Source: Azospirillum sp051124815
Lineage (GTDB): Bacteria > Pseudomonadota > Alphaproteobacteria > Azospirillales > Azospirillaceae
NCBI RefSeq assembly: GCF_051124815.1
Contig: NZ_CP118491.1
Coordinates: forward strand, 62,001-126,000
Direction: 5' to 3'
DNA: 64,000 nt
Shown here: positions 43,765 through 51,461 of the stretch, in pieces
How positions within the stretch are numbered: the stretch's first letter is position 1
Layout: each line of letters opens with the position of its first letter
Made by a program: the position numbers and the translations under genes
The notes under the pieces: model-generated
Seen by the model: only the letters and a program-made list of their open reading frames with translations
Told to the model about the DNA's origin: nothing
Databases searched by the model: none

Positions 43765-44327
43765 CAAGCGCGGACAGGGTAGAGCGAGTCCGGCGCCTCG
43801 GCATTGATGCAGTAGCGCAGGATCAGGAGGGGTGAATGGTTGTCGTGGGACGCCGACGAACCGTTGGGCTGGATGGCAAGCGGCGACATGGTCGCCTGTG
43901 TCGGTGCCGGGGTGGCCGTCGTCGGGGTGTAAGCCAGCCAGGTGAAGTTCTGGCCACTGATGACCTGCAAGGGCGCGGCAGGCAGGGCGGCAGACGAGGG
44001 GGCCGTCACCCGGGTCGAGCCGGCCTGGGTCTGCAAGCCGTGATCATGGCTCGCCATCTGGCCCTGGGTCAGCGTAACCGTCGGTGTGCCGACGGGGTGG
44101 CCCGGAGCGTAGGTGAGACCTCCCGGCGGCGTGCCCTCGCCGATGGGAACGTACCCGCGCAGGTCCGGAACCTTGAAGACCGCTCCCGAGCCGCCATAGG
44201 TATACCCGATAATGGAATGCAGGATTTGATACTGGGCTACAGTGTATTGGTTTCCATCGCAGGCCAGCCATCCCAGAGGGATGAAGTTATAGGGGAAGGC
44301 GCGGATTTCACCGAAAAAAGCATCCAT
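43764..44327 (-). CDS. phage-tail-collar-domain protein (microcystin-dependent-protein-like), paralogue 3
   Basis: A 187-residue protein with the collar pattern G-E-I-R-A-F-P-Y-N at the N-terminus, W-L-A-C-D-G-N-Q-Y near 20, Y-G-G-S-G-A-V-F-K-V-P-D-L-R-G-Y near 44-59 and S-H-D-H-G-L later. It is the most divergent of three adjacent copies: the usual L-L-G-T-T-Y-G-G-D-G is I-I-G-Y-T-Y-G-G-S-G here. Such domains come from short tail fibres but also occur as stand-alone bacterial proteins that form secreted or surface fibres. No other phage gene is near. A GGAGG-type site precedes the ATG. Confidence 0.85.
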   Translation of the reverse strand: MDAFFGEIRAFPYNFIPLGWLACDGNQYTVAQYQILHSIIGYTYGGSGAVFKVPDLRGYVPIGEGTPPGGLTYAPGHPVGTPTVTLTQGQMASHDHGLQTQAGSTRVTAPSSAALPAAPLQVISGQNFTWLAYTPTTATPAPTQATMSPLAIQPNGSSASHDNHSPLLILRYCINAEAPDSLYPVRA

Positions 44328-44342
44328 TTGACCGCCCTCCCC

Positions 44343-44876
44343 TTAATTCTGCGACGGATAAATGCCGACGAGGCATATCATGTAATTCAGCGGCTGGCTG
44401 GGCATCATGTTCGTGTGAGACTGGTTGCCGCCCGTCGGCTGAAGGGCGGCATCCGCCATCACGCGCATCGTGGTGCCGGAGGCGTAGTTGATGAATGCAT
44501 TGTACTGGTCCGACGGGTCGGCCAGAATGGCTCCGGCCGGCGAGGTCGCGGTCGCCGCCGCGGTGGATGCGATCAGCCCATGGGTATGGGCCGGCAGCTG
44601 CGCCTCCGTCAGCGTCACGTCGGTAACGCCGCCGGTCTGGCCCAGGACATAGGCGCTGGTCGTGGGGGTGACGGTGCCGGTGCCGATGACCAGGCGGCCA
44701 CGCAGATCCGGGATCCCGAACGTGGTTCTCCCGTCCCCGCCATAGGTCGTGCCCAGCAGAGAATAAAGTGCCTGATACGTGTTGATCTGGAGCAGCTGTC
44801 CCTGGCACAGCGCCCAGTCTGTAGGTGCATAGAGGCCCGCAAACAGGCGGATTTCACCGAGATAGGGGGAAGCCAT
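44343..44876 (-). CDS. phage-tail-collar-domain protein, paralogue 2
   Basis: A 177-residue protein with G-E-I-R-L-F-A-G-L, W-A-L-C-Q-G-Q-L-L near 21-29, L-L-G-T-T-Y-G-G-D-G near 40-49 and F-G-I-P-D-L-R-G-R-L near 53-62. P-A-H-T-H-G-L near 95 would be the metal-binding or trimer-forming H-x-H. It ends M-I-C-L-V-G-I-Y-P-S-Q-N, typical of the Mdp group. It lies 15 bp upstream of paralogue 3 and has its own AAGGAG site. Function in this setting is unknown. Confidence 0.88.
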   Translation of the reverse strand: MASPYLGEIRLFAGLYAPTDWALCQGQLLQINTYQALYSLLGTTYGGDGRTTFGIPDLRGRLVIGTGTVTPTTSAYVLGQTGGVTDVTLTEAQLPAHTHGLIASTAAATATSPAGAILADPSDQYNAFINYASGTTMRVMADAALQPTGGNQSHTNMMPSQPLNYMICLVGIYPSQN

Positions 44877-44906
44877 TATTCTTTCTCCTTGCCTGTCGGG
44901 TCCCGA

Positions 44907-45464
44907 CTAATTGCGCTGCGGGTAATAGCCCAGAACGGCCATGCAGTAGGTCAATGCCATGAAGGGCTGCCTGTTCTCGTGCGCTTCGCCGCCGCCCTTC
45001 GACGTGACTGCCGTCGGGTTCAGGGCAACGAGGGCGTTGGCCTGAGGCTGGCCATAGATCGGCGGCGCTGCCGGAACCGGCGGCGGCAGGGTGGACGGCG
45101 CCGCCGGAACAGCGAAGAAGCCATTCGTCGGGTTGGCGCTGGTTGCGTTCGAGGACGTGCCAACCAACTGGTGCGTGTGCGCCGGCATCTGTGCCAGGGT
45201 CAGCGTTACGGTTTCCGACCCCGCCTTGCCGCCGACCTGGGACGGGACGCCCTGGGCCGATCCTTCCGAACCGACGACGCAGCGGCCCCGCAGGTCCGGC
45301 ACGCCGAACGTCGTCTTGCCGTCACCGCCGAAGGTGGTCCCCAGCAGGGAATAGAGGGCCACGTACTGTTGAATGTTCAGCAACTGGCCGTTGCAGGCGA
45401 CCCAGTCGCCGGGGATGTTATTATAAGGAAAAATGCGGATTTCGCCAATATATTGCTCACCCAA
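44907..45464 (-). CDS. phage-tail-collar-domain protein, paralogue 1
   Basis: A 185-residue protein closest to the family consensus: G-E-I-R-I-F-P-Y-N, W-V-A-C-N-G-Q-L-L, L-L-G-T-T-F-G-G-D-G-K-T-T-F-G-V-P-D, P-A-H-T-H-Q-L and the end C-M-A-V-L-G-Y-Y-P-Q-R-N. The first codon is an unusual TTG at 45464, supported by a strong GGAGG 7 bases upstream; no ATG or GTG is available in frame. It leads a three-copy minus-strand operon with 30-bp and 15-bp gaps. A Pro/Ala-rich insert (P-S-T-L-P-P-P-V-P-A-A-P-P) distinguishes it from its paralogues. Confidence 0.88.
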   Translation of the reverse strand: MGEQYIGEIRIFPYNNIPGDWVACNGQLLNIQQYVALYSLLGTTFGGDGKTTFGVPDLRGRCVVGSEGSAQGVPSQVGGKAGSETVTLTLAQMPAHTHQLVGTSSNATSANPTNGFFAVPAAPSTLPPPVPAAPPIYGQPQANALVALNPTAVTSKGGGEAHENRQPFMALTYCMAVLGYYPQRN

Positions 45465-45799
45465 AGGGATTCCTCCTCATCCGGTCTGGCCATCATCGGA
45501 TGTACGAAGCGCACATCCCGCTACGCCAGATGTTGGAGCCTCGGAGTATTACACATGTTTTATGCCCGGCAAAGGAAAAGAACGTTACATAATTTCAACC
45601 AATTGCAGCATTCCGCATCTTTCCTGTCTGCCGGCCTGTATGGCGGCCTGTATGGCGGCCGGACCCCGGCGGCGGGTGTGGCCTTGTGCGGCATCGCCGG
45701 GCGACGGAATGGTTGCTATGAGAGGGGGGCGAGCGGCATTTTGCCCCAGCGGCGGCCTGTTTTCCGAAGCCTTGCGGTCATTGGCAGAGGTGCATGTGA
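45465..45799. other. 335-bp divergent intergenic region
   Basis: It separates the tail-collar operon (leftward) from the methyltransferase gene (rightward) and must contain both promoters. A moderately AT-rich stretch occupies 45530-45610, including CATGTTTTATGC and ACGTTACATAATTTC, but no hexamer pair at proper spacing was convincing. A 12-bp tandem duplication lies at 45633-45656. No small coding frame was supported. Confidence 0.5.
45633..45656. repeat. perfect 12-bp tandem duplication (x2)
   Basis: GGCCTGTATGGC is repeated twice and followed by the first four bases of a third copy, in the tail-collar/methyltransferase gap. Confidence 0.85.
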
Positions 45800-46894
45800 A
45801 TGAAGCGGATGTGGCGCAAAGCCGACCTTGCCATCGACGGTTCCGCCGATCTTCTGCGCGTGTCGCCGCGACGGCTGCCGAAGTCGATCGCGCCGGTAAC
45901 CACCATAAAAAGCACGTCCCCGGTTTGGGGGTTGATTCAGCGCCTTGAAAAACCGCAGAGAGCAGAGGAACTCCAGGCTGCGTTCCCAGGCTTGGCCGTC
46001 GACAAGATCATCCCGGGATTGTCGCGGGCCGGCCTGATCATTCCGGCCGATCAGGATGAAGGTGCCTATTTTTTTGATTGGGCATTCCGGGTTTTCCTGC
46101 GTCGTTCGGAGAGTGTTGCAAACGACCTGATCGGTGTCGGGTCCGATTTGGCCGGCGCCACCGGTGACGACAGTTGGGACTCGGTGCTGGACAGTCTGGA
46201 CGGATTGCTGCAGCAGATCGCCAGACTGGAACCGGTGGCAAAATCCTGCAAAAGCCGGATGATCGACCGTCAGGCCAAAGCTCTTGGAATTAGAGGGCAG
46301 GACCAGGAACTGCGGCTTCATCTTGGATGCGGTATCCAGCACCTGCCCGGATGGATCAACATTGATCTCCGGCCGTCCGATTTCCGTCTCAATCTCCGTT
46401 GGGAGTTGCCGTTTCCGGATCGCGGCGCCTCTCATGTATATGCGGCCTATGTTCTTGAGCATCTGTATTTGGAAGAGGCGCAATCTTTGCTGCGGGAAAT
46501 ACGGCGCGTGCTGATGCCCGGCGGCAAGCTCCGCCTTCTGGTTCCGGATATCGGGGCCTGCATCGAGGCCTACAGCACGGGGGATGAGGCGTTCTTCGCC
46601 GGCCGGGCCCAATACTGGCCCTGGGCTTCGGAATGCGCCACTCCGCTTGAACATTTTCTTACATATGCCGGCGGGTCGCTCAGGATATCCGACCTGACCG
46701 GTCACAAGTATGGCTATGACTTCCAAACCCTGTCCCACCATCTGGCGCATGCCGGCTTCGGCCGGATCACACGCAGCACCCTGAACGGAAGCGGGGATCC
46801 CGTCCTGAATGTGGATCGGGGCTCCGCGAGATGGGGGGTCGATGGCCGCCTGTATACTTTGTTCGTCGATGCCGAGGCCCTGTCCGGTCCATAG
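45800..46894 (+). CDS. SAM methyltransferase with N-terminal winged-helix-like domain
   Basis: A 364-residue protein. The C-terminal half is a methyltransferase: L-R-L-H-L-G-C-G-I-Q-H-L-P-G-W-I-N-I-D-L near 171-190, A-A-Y-V-L-E-H-L and V-L-M-P-G-G-K-L-R-L-L-V-P-D. The first 85 residues (V-W-G-L-I-Q-R-L-E-K-P-Q-R-A-E-E-L, then I-I-P-G-L-S-R-A-G-L-I-I-P) look like a small helix-turn-helix/winged domain of the type that ends in a beta hairpin; I cannot assign it to a named family. It is the first gene of a plus-strand series leading through two oxygenases to the lasso precursor, so it is a candidate peptide methyltransferase. A glycan substrate is equally possible. Confidence 0.75.
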   Translation: MKRMWRKADLAIDGSADLLRVSPRRLPKSIAPVTTIKSTSPVWGLIQRLEKPQRAEELQAAFPGLAVDKIIPGLSRAGLIIPADQDEGAYFFDWAFRVFLRRSESVANDLIGVGSDLAGATGDDSWDSVLDSLDGLLQQIARLEPVAKSCKSRMIDRQAKALGIRGQDQELRLHLGCGIQHLPGWINIDLRPSDFRLNLRWELPFPDRGASHVYAAYVLEHLYLEEAQSLLREIRRVLMPGGKLRLLVPDIGACIEAYSTGDEAFFAGRAQYWPWASECATPLEHFLTYAGGSLRISDLTGHKYGYDFQTLSHHLAHAGFGRITRSTLNGSGDPVLNVDRGSARWGVDGRLYTLFVDAEALSGP

Positions 46895-46963
46895 GGGGCA
46901 AGGACTGCGTCAGGACCGGCGGCCCCGGAATTTCCGATAACGAACGGAAGAAAGTGGAAAAGC

Positions 46964-48040
46964 ATGGGCGATCAACCGGTGATCGAACGATTGCAGGCAG
47001 GGACGGCGGCGACGGCCGCTTCCTCCGCCGAATGGGCCGCCGAACGGGCCGCCGCGGCGAACCGTGCCGTTGCCGAAGCGCGTCACGGGAACCGTCATGA
47101 CGCCGTAGAGGCCTATGGCCGCGCCCTGTCCGATCTGCGGGGGGAGGGGGTGCCCGCCTTCCTCCATCTGACGATGCTGGAACCTGCGGGGCCGGATGTG
47201 GTGCGCGCCTTCCGGGACACCGCGCTGCGGTTCGGGGCGGATGTCAGCCGGGCCTATGCCCTGCCTGGCACGCCGCCGGAGCAGGCACTGGCGGAATACA
47301 GGGCCCTGTTCGACGCCGGCATCGCGAATGCGCGGATGCTGACCCATTATGCCGGCCTGCTGAGCGTGGCCGGCCGGTCGCAGGAACTGCAGGCGCTGAC
47401 CGACCTGGACCGGCTGCTGGCGGTCACCCGTCCGGACTTGCGGACGGCGGACGGAAGACCGCTGCACCGGGCCTTGAACGACTGGTTCATGGACAGGCTC
47501 GCCGCCGTCGAGCCGCTGAGCACGCGGCTGGCCGCCGTCGGAACCCGCAGGCTGCCGCTGGCCGACGGGGCGACGACGCCGGAGTTGCGGCTTCTGGAAT
47601 CGGTGATCCGGCAGGCGGTGCAGGCCTATGCCGGCACATGCGCGGCCCTGGCACCCGGGCACCCGCTGCACCGGTGGGTTCCGGGACGCTTCGGGCTGGA
47701 GATGTATGCCCACCATTCCGACGGGACCGGCCATCACCAGCCCCATACCCATTCCCGCGGGTGGATCACCGGCGTCTATTACATCGCCTGCGACTTCGGC
47801 GCCGACAGCACGCCAACCGACGGTGCGCTGCATTTCTGCCCCGGTCTGGACGGGGATCCGGCATGCCCCGGCTGGCCAGACCGGGTGATGCCGGTGACCG
47901 CCGGCATGCTGGTCCTGTTCCCGTCCCACGTCACCCATTACACGAAGCCGCTGGGCCGACCGTCCCACCGGCTGGTGCTGGCCTTCGACGTGGTGGACGC
48001 CCGCAGCGGCGATGGAGACCGCGCCCATGACGCCCGCTGA
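46964..48040 (+). CDS. 2OG-Fe(II) oxygenase with N-terminal TPR-like region
   Basis: A 358-residue protein. Residues 20-180 are helical with TPR character (A-A-N-R-A-V-A-E-A-R-H-G-N-R-H-D-A-V). The C-terminal 130 residues have H-H-Q-P-H-T-H-S-R-G-W-I-T-G-V-Y-Y near 259-275, and P-V-T-A-G-M-L-V-L-F-P-S-H-V-T-H-Y near 309-325 with a basic residue downstream. This is the putative 2OG-Fe(II) oxygenase family (2OG-FeII_Oxy_5) that uses 2-oxoglutarate and iron to hydroxylate a substrate. It is followed by a second enzyme of the same type, overlapping by 14 bp. The TPR part may bind a peptide. Soluble. Confidence 0.82.
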   Translation: MGDQPVIERLQAGTAATAASSAEWAAERAAAANRAVAEARHGNRHDAVEAYGRALSDLRGEGVPAFLHLTMLEPAGPDVVRAFRDTALRFGADVSRAYALPGTPPEQALAEYRALFDAGIANARMLTHYAGLLSVAGRSQELQALTDLDRLLAVTRPDLRTADGRPLHRALNDWFMDRLAAVEPLSTRLAAVGTRRLPLADGATTPELRLLESVIRQAVQAYAGTCAALAPGHPLHRWVPGRFGLEMYAHHSDGTGHHQPHTHSRGWITGVYYIACDFGADSTPTDGALHFCPGLDGDPACPGWPDRVMPVTAGMLVLFPSHVTHYTKPLGRPSHRLVLAFDVVDARSGDGDRAHDAR

Positions 48041-49217
48041 AACGATGAGCCCGGCATTGCCCGCGGCGGCGCAGCTGGAATGGCGGGTGAACGACGTGGC
48101 CGGCCTGTTCCCGGCGGCGGCGCGTCTGCCGGTCTTCGCGGCGCGGGCGGCGCGTGACGAGGCGACACCCGGCGACCACATCGCCCACGCGCGCACCCTC
48201 TACGACCTCGGACGGGGGGAGGAGGCGCGGCTGGCGCTGATCCCGGCCCTGGCGGCCACCGACACGGTGCAGGCGCATCTGCTCGCCGGAATGATCGCCC
48301 GCCAGACCGGAAGACGGGACGAGGCGGCAACGCACTTCCAGGCCGTGCTGAAGCGGCAGCCGGATCATGTCGCGGCGCGGATAGGCAGCGCGCGATCCGC
48401 GGCGAGCCGTTCGGCCGCCCTGGACATCCTGCGCGAAGGCATGGCCCGCGGACCGGGCGATCCCGACCTGTGGATGGCATTCACCGACATCGCCATCGCC
48501 GGGGAGCGCGTGTCCGCGCTGCGCGACGCCCTGTCGGCATTCCCGCCCCCCGCGCGCTATGTGGCATGCGTCGACGACGCACGGGTGTATCTTGCGGAAG
48601 CGGAGGGCGACCGCCCGACCCTGGACCGCTATCTGCAAGATCCGGCCCTGGTCTGGCGCGGAACCCTGGCCGAGTCCGGCGACCCGCTGCTGCAGGCGGT
48701 CCTGGCCGAGGTCAGGGCGGCGCCGGACTACATCCCCGATCCCTATGACAAATCCACCCGCGGCGGCATGCAGGCCCCCTTCCTGCCCAACCGGGACCGG
48801 CCGGCCTGGAAGGCCCTGTTCCGGCGTCTCCAGCCGCTGGTCGAGGATCATCTTGCCCGCCTGCGGCAGGCCGGCCCGCCCTTTCCCGTTCCCGGCGGGG
48901 CGGTCGGCTTCCGAAGCTGGGCCGTCCGCCTGTCCGCCGGCGGCAGGCAGGCGGCGCACCTGCACGGGTCAAGCTGGGTTTCCGGCGTCTTCTATCTGTC
49001 GGTGAGCGGGCCGCCTTCGGATGGGGACGGAGAAGCCGGCGCCCTGCGAATGCCGCTTCTGCCGCGGGGACGGCTGGCTGACTGGCCGGTCCGCAGCATT
49101 CCCGCCGCCGTCGGCAAACTGGTCCTGTTCCCGTCCTACATGCGCCACGACACGGTTGCCGCCGCCGGTGCGGGAGAGCGTGTGTGCATCGCTTTTGACT
49201 TGGTATCGCTCCCTTGA
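48027..49217 (+). CDS. second 2OG-Fe(II) oxygenase with TPR-like region
   Basis: A 396-residue paralogue-like enzyme. A TPR part (about 45-155, H-F-Q-A-V-L-K-R-Q-P-D-H-V-A-A-R-I-G-S-A) precedes the oxygenase domain. That domain has A-A-H-L-H-G-S-S-W-V-S-G-V-F-Y-L near 312-327, then V-G-K-L-V-L-F-P-S-Y-M-R-H-D-T with the distal iron His, and E-R-V-C-I-A-F-D, where the Arg would bind 2-oxoglutarate. Its ATG lies inside the previous gene's end; GGAG 9 bases upstream favours 48027 over the ATG at 48012. It is the last gene before the precursor, 117 bp away on the same strand. Confidence 0.8.
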   Translation: MTPAETMSPALPAAAQLEWRVNDVAGLFPAAARLPVFAARAARDEATPGDHIAHARTLYDLGRGEEARLALIPALAATDTVQAHLLAGMIARQTGRRDEAATHFQAVLKRQPDHVAARIGSARSAASRSAALDILREGMARGPGDPDLWMAFTDIAIAGERVSALRDALSAFPPPARYVACVDDARVYLAEAEGDRPTLDRYLQDPALVWRGTLAESGDPLLQAVLAEVRAAPDYIPDPYDKSTRGGMQAPFLPNRDRPAWKALFRRLQPLVEDHLARLRQAGPPFPVPGGAVGFRSWAVRLSAGGRQAAHLHGSSWVSGVFYLSVSGPPSDGDGEAGALRMPLLPRGRLADWPVRSIPAAVGKLVLFPSYMRHDTVAAAGAGERVCIAFDLVSLP

Positions 49218-49334
49218 TCCTCTACATGGTTGAGAGCCGATCAGTGGGGGCGGAGAATAGTGGTGAAGCCGCGCATGCGGCATACGTTTTGGACTTGAAC
49301 GTCAAGCTGGCTGATCAGATTCGGGAGAGAAGCA

Positions 49335-49490
49335 ATGAATGAAGCGGTCGTTACCACGGAAGACAATGATTCTCCTTGCCCCCCGCCCCGCAAGGAATGG
49401 CATGCGCCGAGCGTGAAGGCGCTGAGCGTCGTCGACAGCACGGGGAACAACGGCGGCCCCGGGGACGAGGGGTTCGGCAGCGGCGGTTGA
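49335..49490 (+). CDS. candidate lasso-peptide precursor (51 residues)
   Basis: A small gene with a good ribosome site (GGGAGAG, ending 5 bases before the ATG) and a complete 51-codon frame. The leader has W-H-A-P-S-V-K-A-L at 22-30, which fits the Y/W-x-x-P-x-L/V-x-x-L element that PqqD-like B1 proteins recognise. It is followed by S-V-V-D-S-T with Thr36 at the position conserved near the lasso cleavage site. The core would be GNNGGPGDEGFGSGG (residues 37-51) or the same lacking the first Gly. Asp44 or Glu45 is then at position 7-9, right for the ring-closing acid. A core this short and glycine-rich, and a possible Asn first residue, are unusual. It converges on the cyclase gene, 3 bp apart. 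Confidence 0.65.
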   Translation: MNEAVVTTEDNDSPCPPPRKEWHAPSVKALSVVDSTGNNGGPGDEGFGSGG

Positions 49491-49493
49491 CCG

Positions 49494-51461
49494 TCAGGTC
49501 GTCACGCCCTCTTCGCGCGCGCCCTTTGCCCTCGAAACGAAATCAAGGACCGAGACACCCATCAGAAAGCGCGTCCGCAAGGGTGTCTCGACCTCCCTCA
49601 GGTGTGCGCGTTCGAAATTCAGATCGGCCACCAGACAGCTTTCCATGAAGGGAACGTCGAGCTGGTCGGCGATTTCGGGAATCGCGAGGCCGTTCCTCAC
49701 GATTTCATTGATGGCGGCGCGGCCCTTGTGAAGCCGGTACATCCAATCCGCCGACTGATAGCCCTTCAACGCCATCGTCGTCATGGCCTCCGCCGGAACC
49801 TGACCGGCGAAGGCCCGGCGGTAGATCCACCGCGCCTCGCCGTTTTTCAGGAACACGCTGCCGGGCAGGGACAGGATCAGTTCCACGAATCGCTGGTCGC
49901 GGCTGGCGTCGCGTTCGTCGGTGCCGTAGGCGCCCAGCATGAATTTCGAATGGGCCCCGATGTCCGCCTGGTTCAGCCCGACCTGGATTCTGGCCGCCCG
50001 GGTCGAATAGCCGAATCCGCTGAAATCCACCATATGCTCCGTCCGCCCCTCCGATTCCTCCCGCCGGATGGCGTCCAGCGCCTCGGGCCGGAGGGGGGAG
50101 AACACGGCGCGGCTGGTCGACTGCTTCCCGAAGGCGCGGCGGATGGCGTACTGCACCTCCATCGGGACGAAGGGGAACAGCGTGTTCATCAGGAAGCGCC
50201 GCAGCCGGCCCTCCCGCCCGCTCATGGCATTCAGCTCCCGCACCAGCTGCAGCCAGCGGCCCCGCCGGAACAGTTCGGGCAGAACCTCCCGCCCGTGATA
50301 GCTGACCGTCAGGTTGCCGAAGGCGCCGTTCAGCAGCACCCGCTCGCCACGCTGCCGCATTTGCCGGGCGATGTCCGTCCGCCAGACCCGGTTGCAGAGG
50401 TTCCGCACCGGCTGCTGCCAGTATTGGAAGATTTCCTCCTGGTCCTCCCCGATCGCGCGTCCGTCCTGCCCGACCAGGATATGGTCGATGTTCGGGTGAC
50501 GGGATGCGGTGATGGCCGCGATCGGCCCCTCGTCGATGATCTGTCCGGGCAGCGCCCGCAGCGGAACGCCCGCCATCGGTACGGCGGTATAGGCCGTCAG
50601 CCGCTGCCCCCGCTCCGCCAGCATCGCCGCCGCGGTCGTCGCCACCGCCGAACTGTCGTACCCGGAGCTGAGATGGCAGCCGATGGGGCCGGTGCTGCGC
50701 AGCCGGTCACGCACGGCCCTGTCCCACGCCGCCCTGTACTGCTCGACGCACTCCGCGTCCGATGAGAACGACCGGGGACGGACGGCGAAGATGTCCCAGT
50801 ATCGATGCGTCGTGACAGTCCCGGCGCTGCCGATCTCCAGTCTGGTCCCTGCCAGGACCCGCCGGACGCCGGCGTGCATGCTTCTGTCCCGATAGTCGGA
50901 GAAGAAACCGGCAAAGGCGCGCACGGCCGCCAGATCGGGGGCGAAGGGACACTCCGGCAGGGCATGCAGGCCCTGGTACATGGTGGCGAAGGCGATGATC
51001 CCGTCCTTCGCCACATAGAACAGCGGGCGCTCGCCCATGGCGTCCCGCACCAGATGCAGCCGCCGCTCCTCCCTGTCCCACAGGGCGAAGGCGAAGTTTC
51101 CGATCAGGTGGCCGGGCGTCCGCGTCCCCCAGCGCTCCCACGCGGACAGCAGCATGTCCGCATCGGCCATCGCCGCCGCCCGGCCGGCATCGATGGACAG
51201 GGCGGCGGCCAGTTCCGGCCGGTTGTCCAGACGCAGGTCGGCGACCAGCACGAAGCGCCCGCCGCCGCCGACCAGCGGCTGGCGATCGAAGGCATCCTCC
51301 GGCAGCAGATCGGTCAGCCGGGCCCCGAGAGCGATGAATCCGCCGTCCCAGGTGTCGGCCCGGTCCCGTCCGAAGGGGGTCAGCGCCTCCACCATCGGGG
51401 CGATCCGCCGTCCCGCATCGGGCTTCCCGTCCAGATGCCAAAGACCTGCGATCGCGCTCAT
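49494..51461 (-). CDS. lasso-peptide cyclase (asparagine-synthetase-like, C protein)
   Basis: A 655-residue AsnB-type protein. The N-terminal amidotransferase half begins M-S-A-I-A-G-L-W-H: residue 2 is Ser, not the catalytic Cys of glutamine-hydrolysing synthetases, as expected of lasso cyclases that need no ammonia. The synthetase half has the ATP pyrophosphatase loop H-L-S-S-G-Y-D-S-S-A-V near 260. It activates the Asp or Glu side chain of the core and closes the ring onto the N-terminal amine. The ATG at 51461 overlaps the stop of the kinase gene. It is the last gene of the B1-B2-kinase-C operon, running head-on into the precursor gene. Confidence 0.85.
   Translation of the reverse strand: MSAIAGLWHLDGKPDAGRRIAPMVEALTPFGRDRADTWDGGFIALGARLTDLLPEDAFDRQPLVGGGGRFVLVADLRLDNRPELAAALSIDAGRAAAMADADMLLSAWERWGTRTPGHLIGNFAFALWDREERRLHLVRDAMGERPLFYVAKDGIIAFATMYQGLHALPECPFAPDLAAVRAFAGFFSDYRDRSMHAGVRRVLAGTRLEIGSAGTVTTHRYWDIFAVRPRSFSSDAECVEQYRAAWDRAVRDRLRSTGPIGCHLSSGYDSSAVATTAAAMLAERGQRLTAYTAVPMAGVPLRALPGQIIDEGPIAAITASRHPNIDHILVGQDGRAIGEDQEEIFQYWQQPVRNLCNRVWRTDIARQMRQRGERVLLNGAFGNLTVSYHGREVLPELFRRGRWLQLVRELNAMSGREGRLRRFLMNTLFPFVPMEVQYAIRRAFGKQSTSRAVFSPLRPEALDAIRREESEGRTEHMVDFSGFGYSTRAARIQVGLNQADIGAHSKFMLGAYGTDERDASRDQRFVELILSLPGSVFLKNGEARWIYRRAFAGQVPAEAMTTMALKGYQSADWMYRLHKGRAAINEIVRNGLAIPEIADQLDVPFMESCLVADLNFERAHLREVETPLRTRFLMGVSVLDFVSRAKGAREEGVTT

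Noticed and set aside
43764..45464. Prophage or tailocin reading of the tail-collar genes
   Set aside because: No baseplate, sheath, tube, lysis or integrase gene is present; the proteins are stand-alone collar-domain proteins.
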